Source of the DNA: JACXVD01 sp020446665
Lineage (GTDB): Bacteria > Pseudomonadota > Alphaproteobacteria > Sphingomonadales > Sphingomonadaceae
Length of the DNA stretch: 64,000 nt
Direction of reading: 5' to 3'
Assembly: GCA_041396905.1 (NCBI GenBank)
Contig: JAWKXQ010000007.1
Location: 39,509 to 103,508, forward strand
Shown: one piece after another, positions 36,317 to 45,184 of the stretch
Layout of the letters: every line of letters begins with the position of its first letter
Numbering within the stretch: position 1 is the stretch's first letter
Translations under genes and position numbers: made by a program
The notes under the pieces: model-generated
What the model was told of the DNA's origin: nothing
What the model saw: the letters and a program-made list of their open reading frames with translations, nothing else
Database searches by the model: none

Positions 36317-38781
36317 CAGTCGGTCTCCTCGGCAAAGCGGGTGATGGAGAGGAAACGCTCTGGCGAGACGCGGATGGCCGCACCGGTGGGGCAGGCGCGC
36401 ACGCAGCTGGGGCCGCCTTCAATGCCGGAGCACATGTCGCATTTGATCGCGAATTTGCCGGGCTTCTTGCCCGTTTCCGCTTCCTGTTCCTCCATCTTCT
36501 TCTTGCGCCAGCCATAGCTCGGCTCGCCCGGACCGGGGCCTTTGCCAAAGAACAGCCATGACAGCAGCGATGGCTTGGGCGGCGGCTTGGCATCCATGCG
36601 GATCACGCCATAGGGGCAGTTGCGCTGGCAATTGCCGCAGCCGATGCAGGTCTCGTCAATAAAGACTTCGCCATCGGGGCCACGCTTGATCGCATTAGGC
36701 GGGCAATCGGCCATGCAATGCGGATGCTCGCAATGGCGGCAGGATGTCGGCACATGGAGATGGGCATAAGTGGTGCCCGCTTCACGGTTGAGCCGCGAGA
36801 GGCCGTCATGGCTGTCGGCGCAGGCTTTTTCGCAATTGTCGCAGCCCACGCACAGCTTCTCGTCGATCAGCAGCACGTCCGTCGCTTCGCCGATCCCGTT
36901 ATCGACCAGGAACTGCGCGGTCTGCGAATACATGTCCACCGCGCTGCCGAAACTGTCCTTGCGGCTTTCGACAAATTCATTGGTGGCGCGGCGTCCGGCC
37001 ATGTCGGCCAGCGCCCGCTCGCGCAATTTCGGCTTGGCATCGAGAACCTTGAGGAATTCCTCGCCCGGCAGTTTCACGACTTGTGATTTTACCGCTGCCT
37101 TGACCGTGGCGCTGCGCCTTGACCCGTCGATCACCGCCATTTCGCCGAAATAGGACCCGGCGGGCAGATAAGAGAGGAACACCGGCTTGCCGCCAATATC
37201 CTTTTCCACGATCATGGAGCCACGGCGGATCACGAAGATGTCCTTGTCGTCCGCCCCTTCCTCGATCACGACCTGCCCGGCGCGGGCTTCGATCACTTCG
37301 GCCTTGTCCACCAGATCGGAAATATCGGCAGGGGTCAGGCCGGAGCCGAACATTTGCAGCAGCTGGCGCTCGATCGAAATGCGGTTGACGGCGCGGCCGA
37401 CAGATGGCGTGGTGGCAATCAGCTTGAGCGCCGCATTGCGCGAGAATTCGACGCAAATGGTCGGTTCGGCTGCCCGGATGGTGGAGCCGCGCTTGCGCCC
37501 GGAAATCAGGCCCACTTCGCCGAAGATGGAGCCTTGTTCGATCGGCACGGTGATGGAGGAATCCGCCGGGTTGATCTCCACCGCCACAGACCCTTCGGCA
37601 ATGGCGAACATGGAGGAACCTTCGGCGTTGCGTTCGAAGATGACGTCGCCCTTGCTGTAGGAATGGACGCGGCTTTCCAGCATCAGTTCGCGCATTTGCA
37701 GCGGCGAAAGCTCCTGCAGGATCACGACCTGCCGGTTGAAGGTTTCCAGCCATTCATTGACGCTGCGCCCGCCCGGCAGCCCGGCAAAGCGCTGCTCAAG
37801 GATTTCCTCGTCCGCGGGCTTGAGATCGGCATTCCCGTTGAGGAATTCGATCACGTCATAGCCCTGGTTCATGCAGTGCTTGATCAGCGGATAGCCCGCC
37901 AGCGCACCGATCACATGGATGCCGGACTTGGTTGTTTCAAAGCTTGGCGAAAGCTTGGGAAATGCGTCCCGGTCCTCGCTGGTGAATTCGATGCCGCAGG
38001 CTTCCACGAAATCGCGGGGCGGCTTGGAACCCATGCGTGCGATGATGCGGTTGCAGGGGATGGTTTCCTGCCCGTCGCGCGTTTCCAGCACCAGCTGGCC
38101 ATCTTTTACTTCCGCCGGGGAAGTTTCGCGCCGCACCAGCACGCGCCCTTCCTGCTCGGCTTCCATCAGCGCATCGACATTGCCCTTCTTCGCGCGGGCG
38201 AAGCTTTCACCCCGGTTGAGGATGGAGACGATGTTGTTTTGCTTGGGGTCCTTGGCCAGACCCAGCGCGTTTTCGATCCCGGCATCGCCAGACCCGATCA
38301 CGGTGATATGCTCGTCGTAATATTCTTCCGGATCGTCCAGCTGATATTGGACGAGCGGATTGTCACCGCCCGGAACGCGTAGCAGGTTGGGATTGCCCTG
38401 CGTGCCGATGCTGAGCACCACCGCTTCGGCCTCGATCGTATCGCCGCCTTTCAGCTTGATCGTGAAATTGCCGGTTTCCCCGGTAATCTCTGTCACTTCG
38501 GAATTGAGGCGGACATTGACCTTCTGCTCTTCCACCTGACGATCCCAGGTGCCGAGGATGTCCTCGCGAATCCCCTCTTCAAAATCGAAATCGGATCGCA
38601 GATTGAGCACGGATGGCGTGGCCATCACATATTTGCCCTTCTGGTATTTGTAGATCGTGTCTGAAAGGTGATCGGTTTTTTCGATCAAAATGTGGGCCAT
38701 TCCCAGCGCAGCCGCACGGGCAGCGGCGCTCAGCCCCGCTGGTCCCGATCCGACAATAGCCACGCGAAATCGATCCGGCAT
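36316..38781 (-). CDS. FAD/NAD oxidoreductase with two cNMP-binding domains and four [4Fe-4S] clusters
   Basis: An 821-residue cytoplasmic protein from ATG 38781 (G-rich site upstream; a longer frame starts at 38823). The order is: flavin reductase module (~5-320; FAD motif VGSGPAGLS, NAD motif VIGSGDAGIE, no CXXC dithiol), cNMP-binding domain 1 (~355-460; IFGEVGLISGRKRGST), cNMP-binding domain 2 (~480-590; YFGEMAVIDGSRRSAT), then a four-cluster ferredoxin module. The cysteines, at ~644, 681, 712 and 780 onward, follow the patterns CX2CX2CX3C, CX2CX4CX3C, CX2CX2CX3C and CX2CX8CX3C. The ferredoxin layout is that of DmsB/HybA subunits. It should exchange electrons between NAD(P)H and cytochrome b under cyclic-nucleotide control. 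First gene of its operon. Confidence 0.9.
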   Translation of the reverse strand: MPDRFRVAIVGSGPAGLSAAARAAALGMAHILIEKTDHLSDTIYKYQKGKYVMATPSVLNLRSDFDFEEGIREDILGTWDRQVEEQKVNVRLNSEVTEITGETGNFTIKLKGGDTIEAEAVVLSIGTQGNPNLLRVPGGDNPLVQYQLDDPEEYYDEHITVIGSGDAGIENALGLAKDPKQNNIVSILNRGESFARAKKGNVDALMEAEQEGRVLVRRETSPAEVKDGQLVLETRDGQETIPCNRIIARMGSKPPRDFVEACGIEFTSEDRDAFPKLSPSFETTKSGIHVIGALAGYPLIKHCMNQGYDVIEFLNGNADLKPADEEILEQRFAGLPGGRSVNEWLETFNRQVVILQELSPLQMRELMLESRVHSYSKGDVIFERNAEGSSMFAIAEGSVAVEINPADSSITVPIEQGSIFGEVGLISGRKRGSTIRAAEPTICVEFSRNAALKLIATTPSVGRAVNRISIERQLLQMFGSGLTPADISDLVDKAEVIEARAGQVVIEEGADDKDIFVIRRGSMIVEKDIGGKPVFLSYLPAGSYFGEMAVIDGSRRSATVKAAVKSQVVKLPGEEFLKVLDAKPKLRERALADMAGRRATNEFVESRKDSFGSAVDMYSQTAQFLVDNGIGEATDVLLIDEKLCVGCDNCEKACADSHDGLSRLNREAGTTYAHLHVPTSCRHCEHPHCMADCPPNAIKRGPDGEVFIDETCIGCGNCQRNCPYGVIRMDAKPPPKPSLLSWLFFGKGPGPGEPSYGWRKKKMEEQEAETGKKPGKFAIKCDMCSGIEGGPSCVRACPTGAAIRVSPERFLSITRFAEETD

Positions 38782-38887
38782 CAAAACCCCCCGTTGATCC
38801 CGCGACCCTTTTCTTGCCATCATAGGCGATGAGGCGCAAACCTCCAGCCTTGATCGCTAATTTTCTTTCCTCTTTTGAGCGCGGGAC

Positions 38888-39826
38888 ATGGACCAGAGTC
38901 AACAGGACACATCAGAAAAAACCGGAAATTCACGCATCGGGCTGGGTCTGCTGGCTGCGGCCGTGCTGATTGCAGGCGGCGCGGTGGGGTATCGCGCCTT
39001 GCAGGGAGACAGTGAGGAAGCTTCTGTGGCAGCACCTGACAGCGACGCGCCGCTCTCGCTTAGCGAGCTGGAGGCGCAGGCCAAGGCGGACCCGATGAAT
39101 GCACAAGCATGGAGCGAACTGGGCTTCGCCTATTACAGTGCGGGCCGTTATGATGATGCCGCGCGCGCCTATCGCCAGGCGGCAGAGGGCGATCCGGATA
39201 ATGCGACGCTGTGGTCCTCTGCTGGCGAAGCGCGCGTGCTGGCGAGCAAGGATGATCCGATGCCGGCGGAGGCCGTTAGCGCTTTTGAAAAGGCGCTGGC
39301 GCTGGACCCGACTGACCCGCGGGCACGCTATTTCATGGCGGTGCGCAAGGATCTGGCGGGCGATCATGAGGGGGCGATTGCCGACTGGCTGGCCTTGCTG
39401 GAAGACACGCCGCCGGGCGCGCCATGGGAAGCAGACCTGCGGCGGACCATCGAACAGGTGGGCAAGATCAACAAGATCGAAACCGCGAGCAAACTGGCCA
39501 AAGCGGATGCCGCCAAGCCGCAAGCGCCGGAACTGACCGCAGGCAATGCCATTCCTGGCCCCAACCAGCAGCAAATGGATGCGGCCGGGCGGATGCGCCC
39601 CAGCGAACAGCGTGACATGGCGGTATCCATGGTCGAGCGACTGGAAGGCCGGCTGAAAAGCGATCCGTCCAATATTGATGGCTGGGTGATGCTGATGCGC
39701 AGCCGCATGACGCTGGGCGAAGCTGACAAGGCCGTAAAGGCGCTGCAAGATGCCGTGGCGGCGAATCCGGCAGCCAGCGAACGGCTCCAACAGGAAGCGC
39801 AGGCGCTGGGGGTGCCCGCTGGCTGA
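38888..39826 (+). CDS. TPR protein, CcmI/NrfG-like cytochrome c maturation factor
   Basis: A 312-residue protein with one N-terminal TM helix (~17-35) and periplasmic TPR units (NAQAWSELGFAYYSAGRYDDAARAY, DPTDPRARYFMAVRKDLAGDHEGAI, then NIDGWVMLMRSRMTLG near the C-terminus). The pattern matches the TPR part of CcmI/CycH/NrfG, which binds apocytochrome C-terminal ends for haem attachment. It stands alone without other ccm genes beside a region encoding 25 CXX(XX)CH sites. A dedicated role in assembling those cytochromes is a reasonable inference. Confidence 0.78.
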   Translation: MDQSQQDTSEKTGNSRIGLGLLAAAVLIAGGAVGYRALQGDSEEASVAAPDSDAPLSLSELEAQAKADPMNAQAWSELGFAYYSAGRYDDAARAYRQAAEGDPDNATLWSSAGEARVLASKDDPMPAEAVSAFEKALALDPTDPRARYFMAVRKDLAGDHEGAIADWLALLEDTPPGAPWEADLRRTIEQVGKINKIETASKLAKADAAKPQAPELTAGNAIPGPNQQQMDAAGRMRPSEQRDMAVSMVERLEGRLKSDPSNIDGWVMLMRSRMTLGEADKAVKALQDAVAANPAASERLQQEAQALGVPAG

Positions 39827-39828
39827 AT

Positions 39829-41112
39829 TTAATTCGGCGGTGGCAGTGGGGGTTTCTGCGTCTTTGGCGGGTCAATCGTGATGTGGATCTGGCTGAGCGA
39901 AAGGATTGCGATGTAGAAGCCGATCACGGACAGGGCGCTTGCCCCCAGCACGGCAAAGGATGCACCTTTCAGGCCTGCCCAGCCGATTGACGTTTCCAGC
40001 ACCGCGAAGGCCAGAAAGGTCGGAATAGCCCGCGCCAAGAAGGCAGTGCCTGCGCGTCCAACCGACACCAGCAGCGATTCGAGGCTCGCGCCAATCAACT
40101 CGATGGCTCCGGCAATCGCCAGGATCACCATCGTCCAGTACATTTTGTTGAATTCCTGCCCGGCAATCAGCACCAGCGCCTGCCGCCCGAAAATGATGGT
40201 GATGGCAATAGCCAGCAAGCCACCGATGGCGGCGATATTGGCCATGCGCCGGGCCAATGCCAGCGCATCTTCCTTTGCCTCGACCAGTTCGGGGTAGATG
40301 GCTTTGGAAACGGTCTGCGCCAGTTGCACCAGCGCCTGGCCCAATTGCGACGCGACGCGGAAACCGCCCGCATAGGCTTCCCCGCCAATTGCGCCGACCA
40401 GCAGGATCATCACTTGCTTGGCTCCGACAGCGAGGCTGCCGGACATGTTGGTCGCCCACACAAAACGCCACGCATCAGGGTGGTCGCGCGGCAATCGCAA
40501 CAGGCTGATTTGTGACAGGTCGATCTTCTCGGAACGCGCGGCAATAATCCAGTAGGCGAGCGCAACCGCCACTTCGGCGCCGCCCCAGGCCAGCACGAAT
40601 CCTGTCACTGTCGGCATGTAAAAGAAGGCGAGGATCGCGCCGGTTGCGCGCGTTACCGGCAAAACGGAATCAGCAGCAGTGGCGAGGCCAAATTTGAAGC
40701 GCAGGCGCAGCAGGCCGGTGGGTGTCGAACGGATGGCTGCGAGCGAGACGAAGCAATAGCCAAAGGTCAGCCAAAGCAATTCCTTGGGCAAGGGCAGCCA
40801 GAACTGCGCAGTCCAGACCAGACCAGCCGATAGAATTGTACCAAACACGATGGAAAGCATGTCGAGCGCGATGGCAAAGCCGGTCGCTTCCCCGGGCCCT
40901 TCCGCTTCGGCACCCCAGCGCACGACAAATTGCCAGGTTTGGAAATTGGCCAAGCCAGTAACCGTCTGCCCCAGCGCCACGATGATCGCGAAATATCCGA
41001 ATGCCTCCAGCCCCAGCGTGCGTGTGGCCAGCGCGAGATAGACGAGGCTGAGCACGGCATTGACGCCGCGCCCGCCCAGCAGCCAGCCGATATTGCGCAT
41101 CAAACGTCGCAT
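39829..41112 (-). CDS. Polysaccharide flippase (MATE/MVF, Wzx-like)
   Basis: About 427 residues from ATG 41112 (GTG 41148 is an alternative) with 12 or so hydrophobic helices. The N-terminus RNIGWLLGGRGVNAVLSLVYLALATRTLG is typical of lipopolysaccharide O-antigen/oligosaccharide flippases. It would move lipid-linked sugar units across the inner membrane. It is isolated from glycosyltransferase genes in this window, so the cargo is unknown. The stop is 3 nt from the convergent TPR gene. Confidence 0.82.
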   Translation of the reverse strand: MRRLMRNIGWLLGGRGVNAVLSLVYLALATRTLGLEAFGYFAIIVALGQTVTGLANFQTWQFVVRWGAEAEGPGEATGFAIALDMLSIVFGTILSAGLVWTAQFWLPLPKELLWLTFGYCFVSLAAIRSTPTGLLRLRFKFGLATAADSVLPVTRATGAILAFFYMPTVTGFVLAWGGAEVAVALAYWIIAARSEKIDLSQISLLRLPRDHPDAWRFVWATNMSGSLAVGAKQVMILLVGAIGGEAYAGGFRVASQLGQALVQLAQTVSKAIYPELVEAKEDALALARRMANIAAIGGLLAIAITIIFGRQALVLIAGQEFNKMYWTMVILAIAGAIELIGASLESLLVSVGRAGTAFLARAIPTFLAFAVLETSIGWAGLKGASFAVLGASALSVIGFYIAILSLSQIHITIDPPKTQKPPLPPPN

Positions 41113-41238
41113 CGGGGATTCGCTTGTCCTCTTCAACGCGCGCGCCACTTGCGCTGGCGCGCGGGGAATGCGGTCCTAGCTGCAAACTGGCATTTGGCAA
41201 GACTTGTCATGAATGGGCCATGACGTCACAACAGGACT

Positions 41239-41967
41239 ATGAAGATCATCTTCAGTCGCAAGGGATTTGACAGCGCTGCAGGCGGCGGTCCGTCGCCGAT
41301 TGTCAATGGCAAGCCGCTCAGCCTGCCGATCCCGGCAGGGGCTGCCTCGCGTACGACCTATGGCGCGCTGGGGCTGGGTGACCATGCCGCGCGGTCCAGC
41401 CGGGGGCGGTTGGGGCCGTGCGATTTGTGCCACCATGACCCGATGTTCCTGCCAGACGGAACCTGCCTGTTCGGGCAGGTTGGGGCCGCGCAGACCCACT
41501 TGGAAAACCAGCGCGTAGGCGTGGGCGATGTGTTCCTGTTCTTCGGTTTGTTTCAGGAACCGGGCGGCAATCCGCATCACCGTATCTTTGGCTGGTTGCA
41601 GGTGGAGGAAGTGGTGCCGCTGGCGGGCTGCGATCCGCAACGACTGGTAGAATTCAGCCGCTGCAATCATCCTCATGCGCTCGCTCCGCATGGTTCGAAT
41701 GACACGATCTGGCGGGGGGCGGGCGGGGTGGCGGCGCGGGCCAGCGATGCATTGCGCCTGACGGTGCCGGGCGGCAAGCCGAGCCTGTGGCAGCGGCCAT
41801 CATGGCTGCGGCGGGGCGGGTTGTCCTATCATGACCGCGCCGACCGCTGGCTGCGCGGCGGGCGCTTGCGCAGCGTGGCGCGGGGGCAGGAATTTGTCGC
41901 TGATATTGGCCGCCGTGCAGAACCACGGGCGTGGCTGGCGGAAACTCTCAGGGAGATACGGGGTTAG
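41239..41967 (+). CDS. Nmad3-like (nucleotide modification associated) protein
   Basis: A 242-residue protein beginning KIIFSRKGFDSAAGG, then PSPIVNGKPLSLPIP, with HHDPMF and DVFLFFGLF. I recognise this as the Nmad3 domain, proposed from genome context to act in base-modification systems or DNA hypermodification chemistry. No such neighbours are present here, so its role is unclear. It overlaps the convergent TolC gene by 4 nt. Confidence 0.75.
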   Translation: MKIIFSRKGFDSAAGGGPSPIVNGKPLSLPIPAGAASRTTYGALGLGDHAARSSRGRLGPCDLCHHDPMFLPDGTCLFGQVGAAQTHLENQRVGVGDVFLFFGLFQEPGGNPHHRIFGWLQVEEVVPLAGCDPQRLVEFSRCNHPHALAPHGSNDTIWRGAGGVAARASDALRLTVPGGKPSLWQRPSWLRRGGLSYHDRADRWLRGGRLRSVARGQEFVADIGRRAEPRAWLAETLREIRG

Positions 41968-43247
41968 AGCGAATCCATCCCCGTCACGCTGCGCAGACTA
42001 TAGGCAGCGGTGAGCAAATTTCCCGCCGCCTGAATCTTTGCCGTTTCCGCAGCGCTCGCTTCGCGCATCGCGTCAAGCAGCGCCAGTTGCGGTTTGGCAC
42101 CGGCTTCGACTTCCAGCCGGGTGCTGCGCAGCGCCTCTTCCGTGGCGCGGGCGCGTTCGTCCGCGGCGATCACCATCGCCTTGGCCGCCTGTACAGCCTC
42201 GAAAGTCTGCACCGCCTGCACTTCCACAGCCTGTGCGGCCAAGCGCGCATCGGCGCTGGCTGCCCGGGCATCCGCTTCGGCCTTTGAAATCTTTGCGCCG
42301 ACCCGGCCGCCGCTATAAAATTGCCAGCGCCCGCGCACGCCCACGCTGGCGCTGTCAGCCTTGTAGCCGGGGAAGAACTGGTCACGGATGGTGGAGGCTT
42401 CGGCATAGACGCCGACGGTTGGCAGGCGCTCTGCCTTTGCGCCGCGTAACCCGGCCTCCGCGATTTCAGCGGCCTTGCGTGCCTGTGTCACCATGGGATT
42501 ATCCGCAAGCGCCATCTGCCGCGCCTGTTCTGCATCGGGCGGGATGATCGGGAGCAACGGCAGGGTCGGGTCCAGCGTGATTTCCTGCCCAGCCAGCGTT
42601 GCCAGCTGCGCCCTGGCCGTGGCGAGCATGCCGCGCGCATGGGCAAGGCCGGCCCTGGCCTCTGCCAGCCGCGCTTCGGCCTGTGCGACATCGGTGGAGG
42701 TCGCTGCGCCAACCTTGAACATCAGTTTCGACTGGCGGACGACTTCCTCCAGCATGGTCGCCATGGCGGAATAGCTTACCACCTGCTCCTGCGCAGCGAG
42801 CGCCTGAGTATAGGCGCGGATCACTTGCAGCCGCAGGTCGAGCATCGCTGCATTGGCACCTGCTGATGCCAGTTCGCGTCCGGCCTTGGCCTGATCGACG
42901 GCTGAGCCAATCCGCCCGAATGTGAGGATCGGCATTTCCGCGCCCATTTGCGCCGCGCGCGGGGTTACATTGGCAGCGGGCAGGGCGAAGAAACCTTGCG
43001 GGTCAATCCGACCGGTGCCGATCTGACCTTGCAGCGTGGCCATGGGCATACGCTCGGCCTGCGCCTGTCGTATGGCTGCGTCCGCCGCATCTTCACGTGC
43101 GCGCGCAGCCTCCATTGCCGGGGACCGTTCCAATACGATCTCCAGTACCTGCTCCAGCGATTGCGCTGCAGCAGGCGAGCTTGAGAGCGCCAGTGAAATG
43201 GCAGCGAAAGTTGGGGCAACCAAGGAGGGAACTGACCGTTGCATCAT
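41964..43247 (-). CDS. TolC-family outer-membrane efflux channel
   Basis: A 427-residue TolC-like protein. The signal peptide (ISLALSSSPAAAQ) is followed by two repeated helical-hairpin/barrel halves (SLEQVLEIVLERSPAMEAARARE; LADNPMVTQARKAAEIAEAGLRGAKAERLP). It gives the outer-membrane exit for a tripartite pump; the MFP and RND components lie across the divergent promoter at 45185-49485. It is 4 nt downstream of the DUF2892 gene and so in the SQR operon. Confidence 0.88.
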   Translation of the reverse strand: MMQRSVPSLVAPTFAAISLALSSSPAAAQSLEQVLEIVLERSPAMEAARAREDAADAAIRQAQAERMPMATLQGQIGTGRIDPQGFFALPAANVTPRAAQMGAEMPILTFGRIGSAVDQAKAGRELASAGANAAMLDLRLQVIRAYTQALAAQEQVVSYSAMATMLEEVVRQSKLMFKVGAATSTDVAQAEARLAEARAGLAHARGMLATARAQLATLAGQEITLDPTLPLLPIIPPDAEQARQMALADNPMVTQARKAAEIAEAGLRGAKAERLPTVGVYAEASTIRDQFFPGYKADSASVGVRGRWQFYSGGRVGAKISKAEADARAASADARLAAQAVEVQAVQTFEAVQAAKAMVIAADERARATEEALRSTRLEVEAGAKPQLALLDAMREASAAETAKIQAAGNLLTAAYSLRSVTGMDSL

Positions 43248-43251
43248 GTCC

Positions 43252-43455
43252 TCAATCGAAAGCGCAGCCCTGCTTTACCCCGATGGCGCGAAAGATCATC
43301 GCCGCCGGGCAGAAGCCGGTGAAGCTGGCCTGCAGCATGTTCAGCCCGGCGAAAATGGTCAGCCCGATCCAGTAGGGATGGACTGTGACCGACAATATGG
43401 CGCTGGCCAGCACCACGATACCGGCAAAACCCATGACAGCACGATCAAGGTTCAT
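43252..43455 (-). CDS. DUF2892 small membrane protein (YgaP-type)
   Basis: A 67-residue protein with two hydrophobic segments and the family signature WIGLTIFAGLNMLQASFTGFCPA, ending near KQGC. Its two cysteines are typical. DUF2892 units form the membrane part of rhodanese YgaP and recur in sulfide-response operons. It lies between SQR and TolC genes. A rhodanese domain protein is encoded on the divergent operon. Confidence 0.85.
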   Translation of the reverse strand: MNLDRAVMGFAGIVVLASAILSVTVHPYWIGLTIFAGLNMLQASFTGFCPAAMIFRAIGVKQGCAFD

Positions 43456-43467
43456 CAGAATTGCTCC

Positions 43468-44748
43468 TCAGTCGAAATTGAGTTTCTTCACGCCCAGCAC
43501 ATGCAAGGCCAGCTTTTCATAGAAAGGCTCGCTCTCACCCTTGCGGATCTTGCGCAGGAAGTATTTTTCGAAGCCGATCTTGGCCAGATGGACCCATTTC
43601 CCGTCGCTCGACCAATTGGTGTTGCGCGGCGGGATTTGCGGCTTGGCGACAAAGGCCACACCGCCATCGCCAAAGTCTGCCAGACAGATCGCGTTCCAGC
43701 TGGCTTCGTGGGTGGGCTCCTGCCCGGCAAGGATTTCCTTGAGGTTCTGGGCAGTGGCCGTGACCATGCTTTCGATCATGAAGCCGGTCTTGGGCACGCC
43801 GACCGGCAGCGGGGTGGGGCCGACCGGCGGGATCGCGATGCACACGCCCACGCCGAAGACATTCTTGTATTTCGGATTGCGCTGATGCTTGTCCGTGATG
43901 ACGAAGCCGCGCGGGTTCACCAGCCCGTCAATTCCCATCAGCGGCTTGATCCCGCGGAAGGCGGGCAGCATCATGGCCCAACCGAAATCGAGATCATGCT
44001 TGGCCTTTTCACTGCCATCCTCGTTCACTTCGGTGACATGGCAGACGCCGTTTTCGACACTGTCGACCTTGGCATTGGTGATCCACTTGATGTGGCGGTC
44101 GCGCATTTCGCTTTCCAGCAGACCCTTGGTGTCGCCCACCCCGTCAAGGCCAAGATGGCCGACATAGGGTTCGGGCGAGATGAAGGTCATCGGGATCTTG
44201 TGGCGGATCTTGCGGCGCTTCAGTTCGGTGTCGAGGATCATCGCCATTTCATAGGCCGGGCCATAGCAGCTCGCGCCCTGTACCGCGCCCACCACGATCG
44301 GACGGGGATTGGCGCAGAGTTCCTCGAACTTGGCATGCGCTTCCTTGGCGTGGTCCGTCTGGCAGATGGACTGGGTGTGCGCCTCGGGGCCGAAACCTTC
44401 GATTTCATCGAATGCGAGCTCAGGCCCGGTGGCGATTACCAGATAGTCATATTCGATAATCGTATCGTCATTCAGTTCGATCTTGTTTTCATCGGGCATC
44501 ACCTTGCGGGCGCCCACGCCGGTAAAGCCAATGCCGTGCTTTTTCATCACCGGGGGGAGATGGGCGCGAATCGCTTCCGGCTCACGCCAGCCCACAGCGA
44601 CCCAGGGGTTGGACGGTACAAACCAGTAATCGTCACCTTTGTTGACCACGCTCACTTTTGCTTTGCCTTTTGTGGCTTCAGCAATCTCGTAGGCGGCGAT
44701 GGTGCCGCCCAGGCCAGCCCCCAGGACGACGATGCGAATATCCGACAT
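43468..44748 (-). CDS. sqr: Sulfide:quinone oxidoreductase
   Basis: A 426-residue flavoprotein. The FAD motif VVLGAGLGGT comes first, DYLVIATGPEL follows, and three cysteines lie at C129, C161 and C355, the positions used by type I SQR for the polysulfide cycle. It oxidises H2S to sulfane sulfur and reduces quinone at the membrane. Electrons could reach the bd oxidase encoded at 55013. First gene of the operon with DUF2892 and TolC, behind a predicted promoter at 44784-44812. Confidence 0.92.
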   Translation of the reverse strand: MSDIRIVVLGAGLGGTIAAYEIAEATKGKAKVSVVNKGDDYWFVPSNPWVAVGWREPEAIRAHLPPVMKKHGIGFTGVGARKVMPDENKIELNDDTIIEYDYLVIATGPELAFDEIEGFGPEAHTQSICQTDHAKEAHAKFEELCANPRPIVVGAVQGASCYGPAYEMAMILDTELKRRKIRHKIPMTFISPEPYVGHLGLDGVGDTKGLLESEMRDRHIKWITNAKVDSVENGVCHVTEVNEDGSEKAKHDLDFGWAMMLPAFRGIKPLMGIDGLVNPRGFVITDKHQRNPKYKNVFGVGVCIAIPPVGPTPLPVGVPKTGFMIESMVTATAQNLKEILAGQEPTHEASWNAICLADFGDGGVAFVAKPQIPPRNTNWSSDGKWVHLAKIGFEKYFLRKIRKGESEPFYEKLALHVLGVKKLNFD

Positions 44749-44774
44749 TGTGCAACCTCTCTGCGAATTACAGG

Positions 44775-44804
44775 TTGACGACTATTACACATACACGATA
44801 TTCG
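44775..44804 (+). promoter_or_regulatory. Predicted promoter/operator of the rhodanese-RND operon
   Basis: TTGACG (-35, 44775-44780) is followed after 4 nt by TTACACATACACGATATT. The same layout (TTGACG-N4-TTACATACATGATTATT) occurs before the persulfide dioxygenase gene at 50980. The shared AT-rich element over the spacer and -10 is a good candidate binding site for the ArsR repressor at 49922. Confidence 0.55.
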
Positions 44805-44812
44805 CAAATCAA
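44784..44812 (-). promoter_or_regulatory. Predicted promoter of the sqr operon
   Basis: On the reverse strand TTGATT (-35, 44812-44807) and TGTAAT (-10, 44789-44784) are 17 nt apart, with the spacer covering the operator-like ATACACGATATT element. This lies about 35 nt before the sqr ATG. Confidence 0.55.
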
Positions 44813-44830
44813 TAATCGAAAGGACCACTG

Positions 44831-45160
44831 ATGTTTGGATTTGGCAAGCGCGTGCCCATCAAGGAAATCTCCCCCGGCGTGCTGCATGATATGATCGCGG
44901 ACAAGGAAGCCATCGTGGTCGATGTGCGCGAACCTGGCGAATTTGCCGGTGGGCATATTCCCGGCGCGATCAACCTGCCGCTTTCGCGATTTGACCCTAC
45001 GCAGCTGCCCGCTGCCAAGGGCAAGCTGGTCGTGCTGAATTGTGCGGGCGGCATCCGCTCTGCCAAAGCGCTTCAGAAATGCGGCGATGTGCCGGTTGAT
45101 ACCCATCTCGCCGGTGGCATGGGTGCGTGGAACCGGGCCGGATTGCCGGTGGAACGCTGA
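44831..45160 (+). CDS. Rhodanese-like sulfurtransferase
   Basis: A 109-residue single rhodanese domain. IVVDVREPGEFAGGHIPGAINLPL and the active-site loop NCAGGIRSA with the persulfide cysteine are present; LAGGMGAW follows. It would move sulfane sulfur from SQR or polysulfides to thiol acceptors. It heads the operon with the MFP and RND pump and has AGGA 6 nt before the ATG. Confidence 0.92.
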   Translation: MFGFGKRVPIKEISPGVLHDMIADKEAIVVDVREPGEFAGGHIPGAINLPLSRFDPTQLPAAKGKLVVLNCAGGIRSAKALQKCGDVPVDTHLAGGMGAWNRAGLPVER

Positions 45161-45184
45161 TAGGGAATTCCCAAGGGGGGCAAT

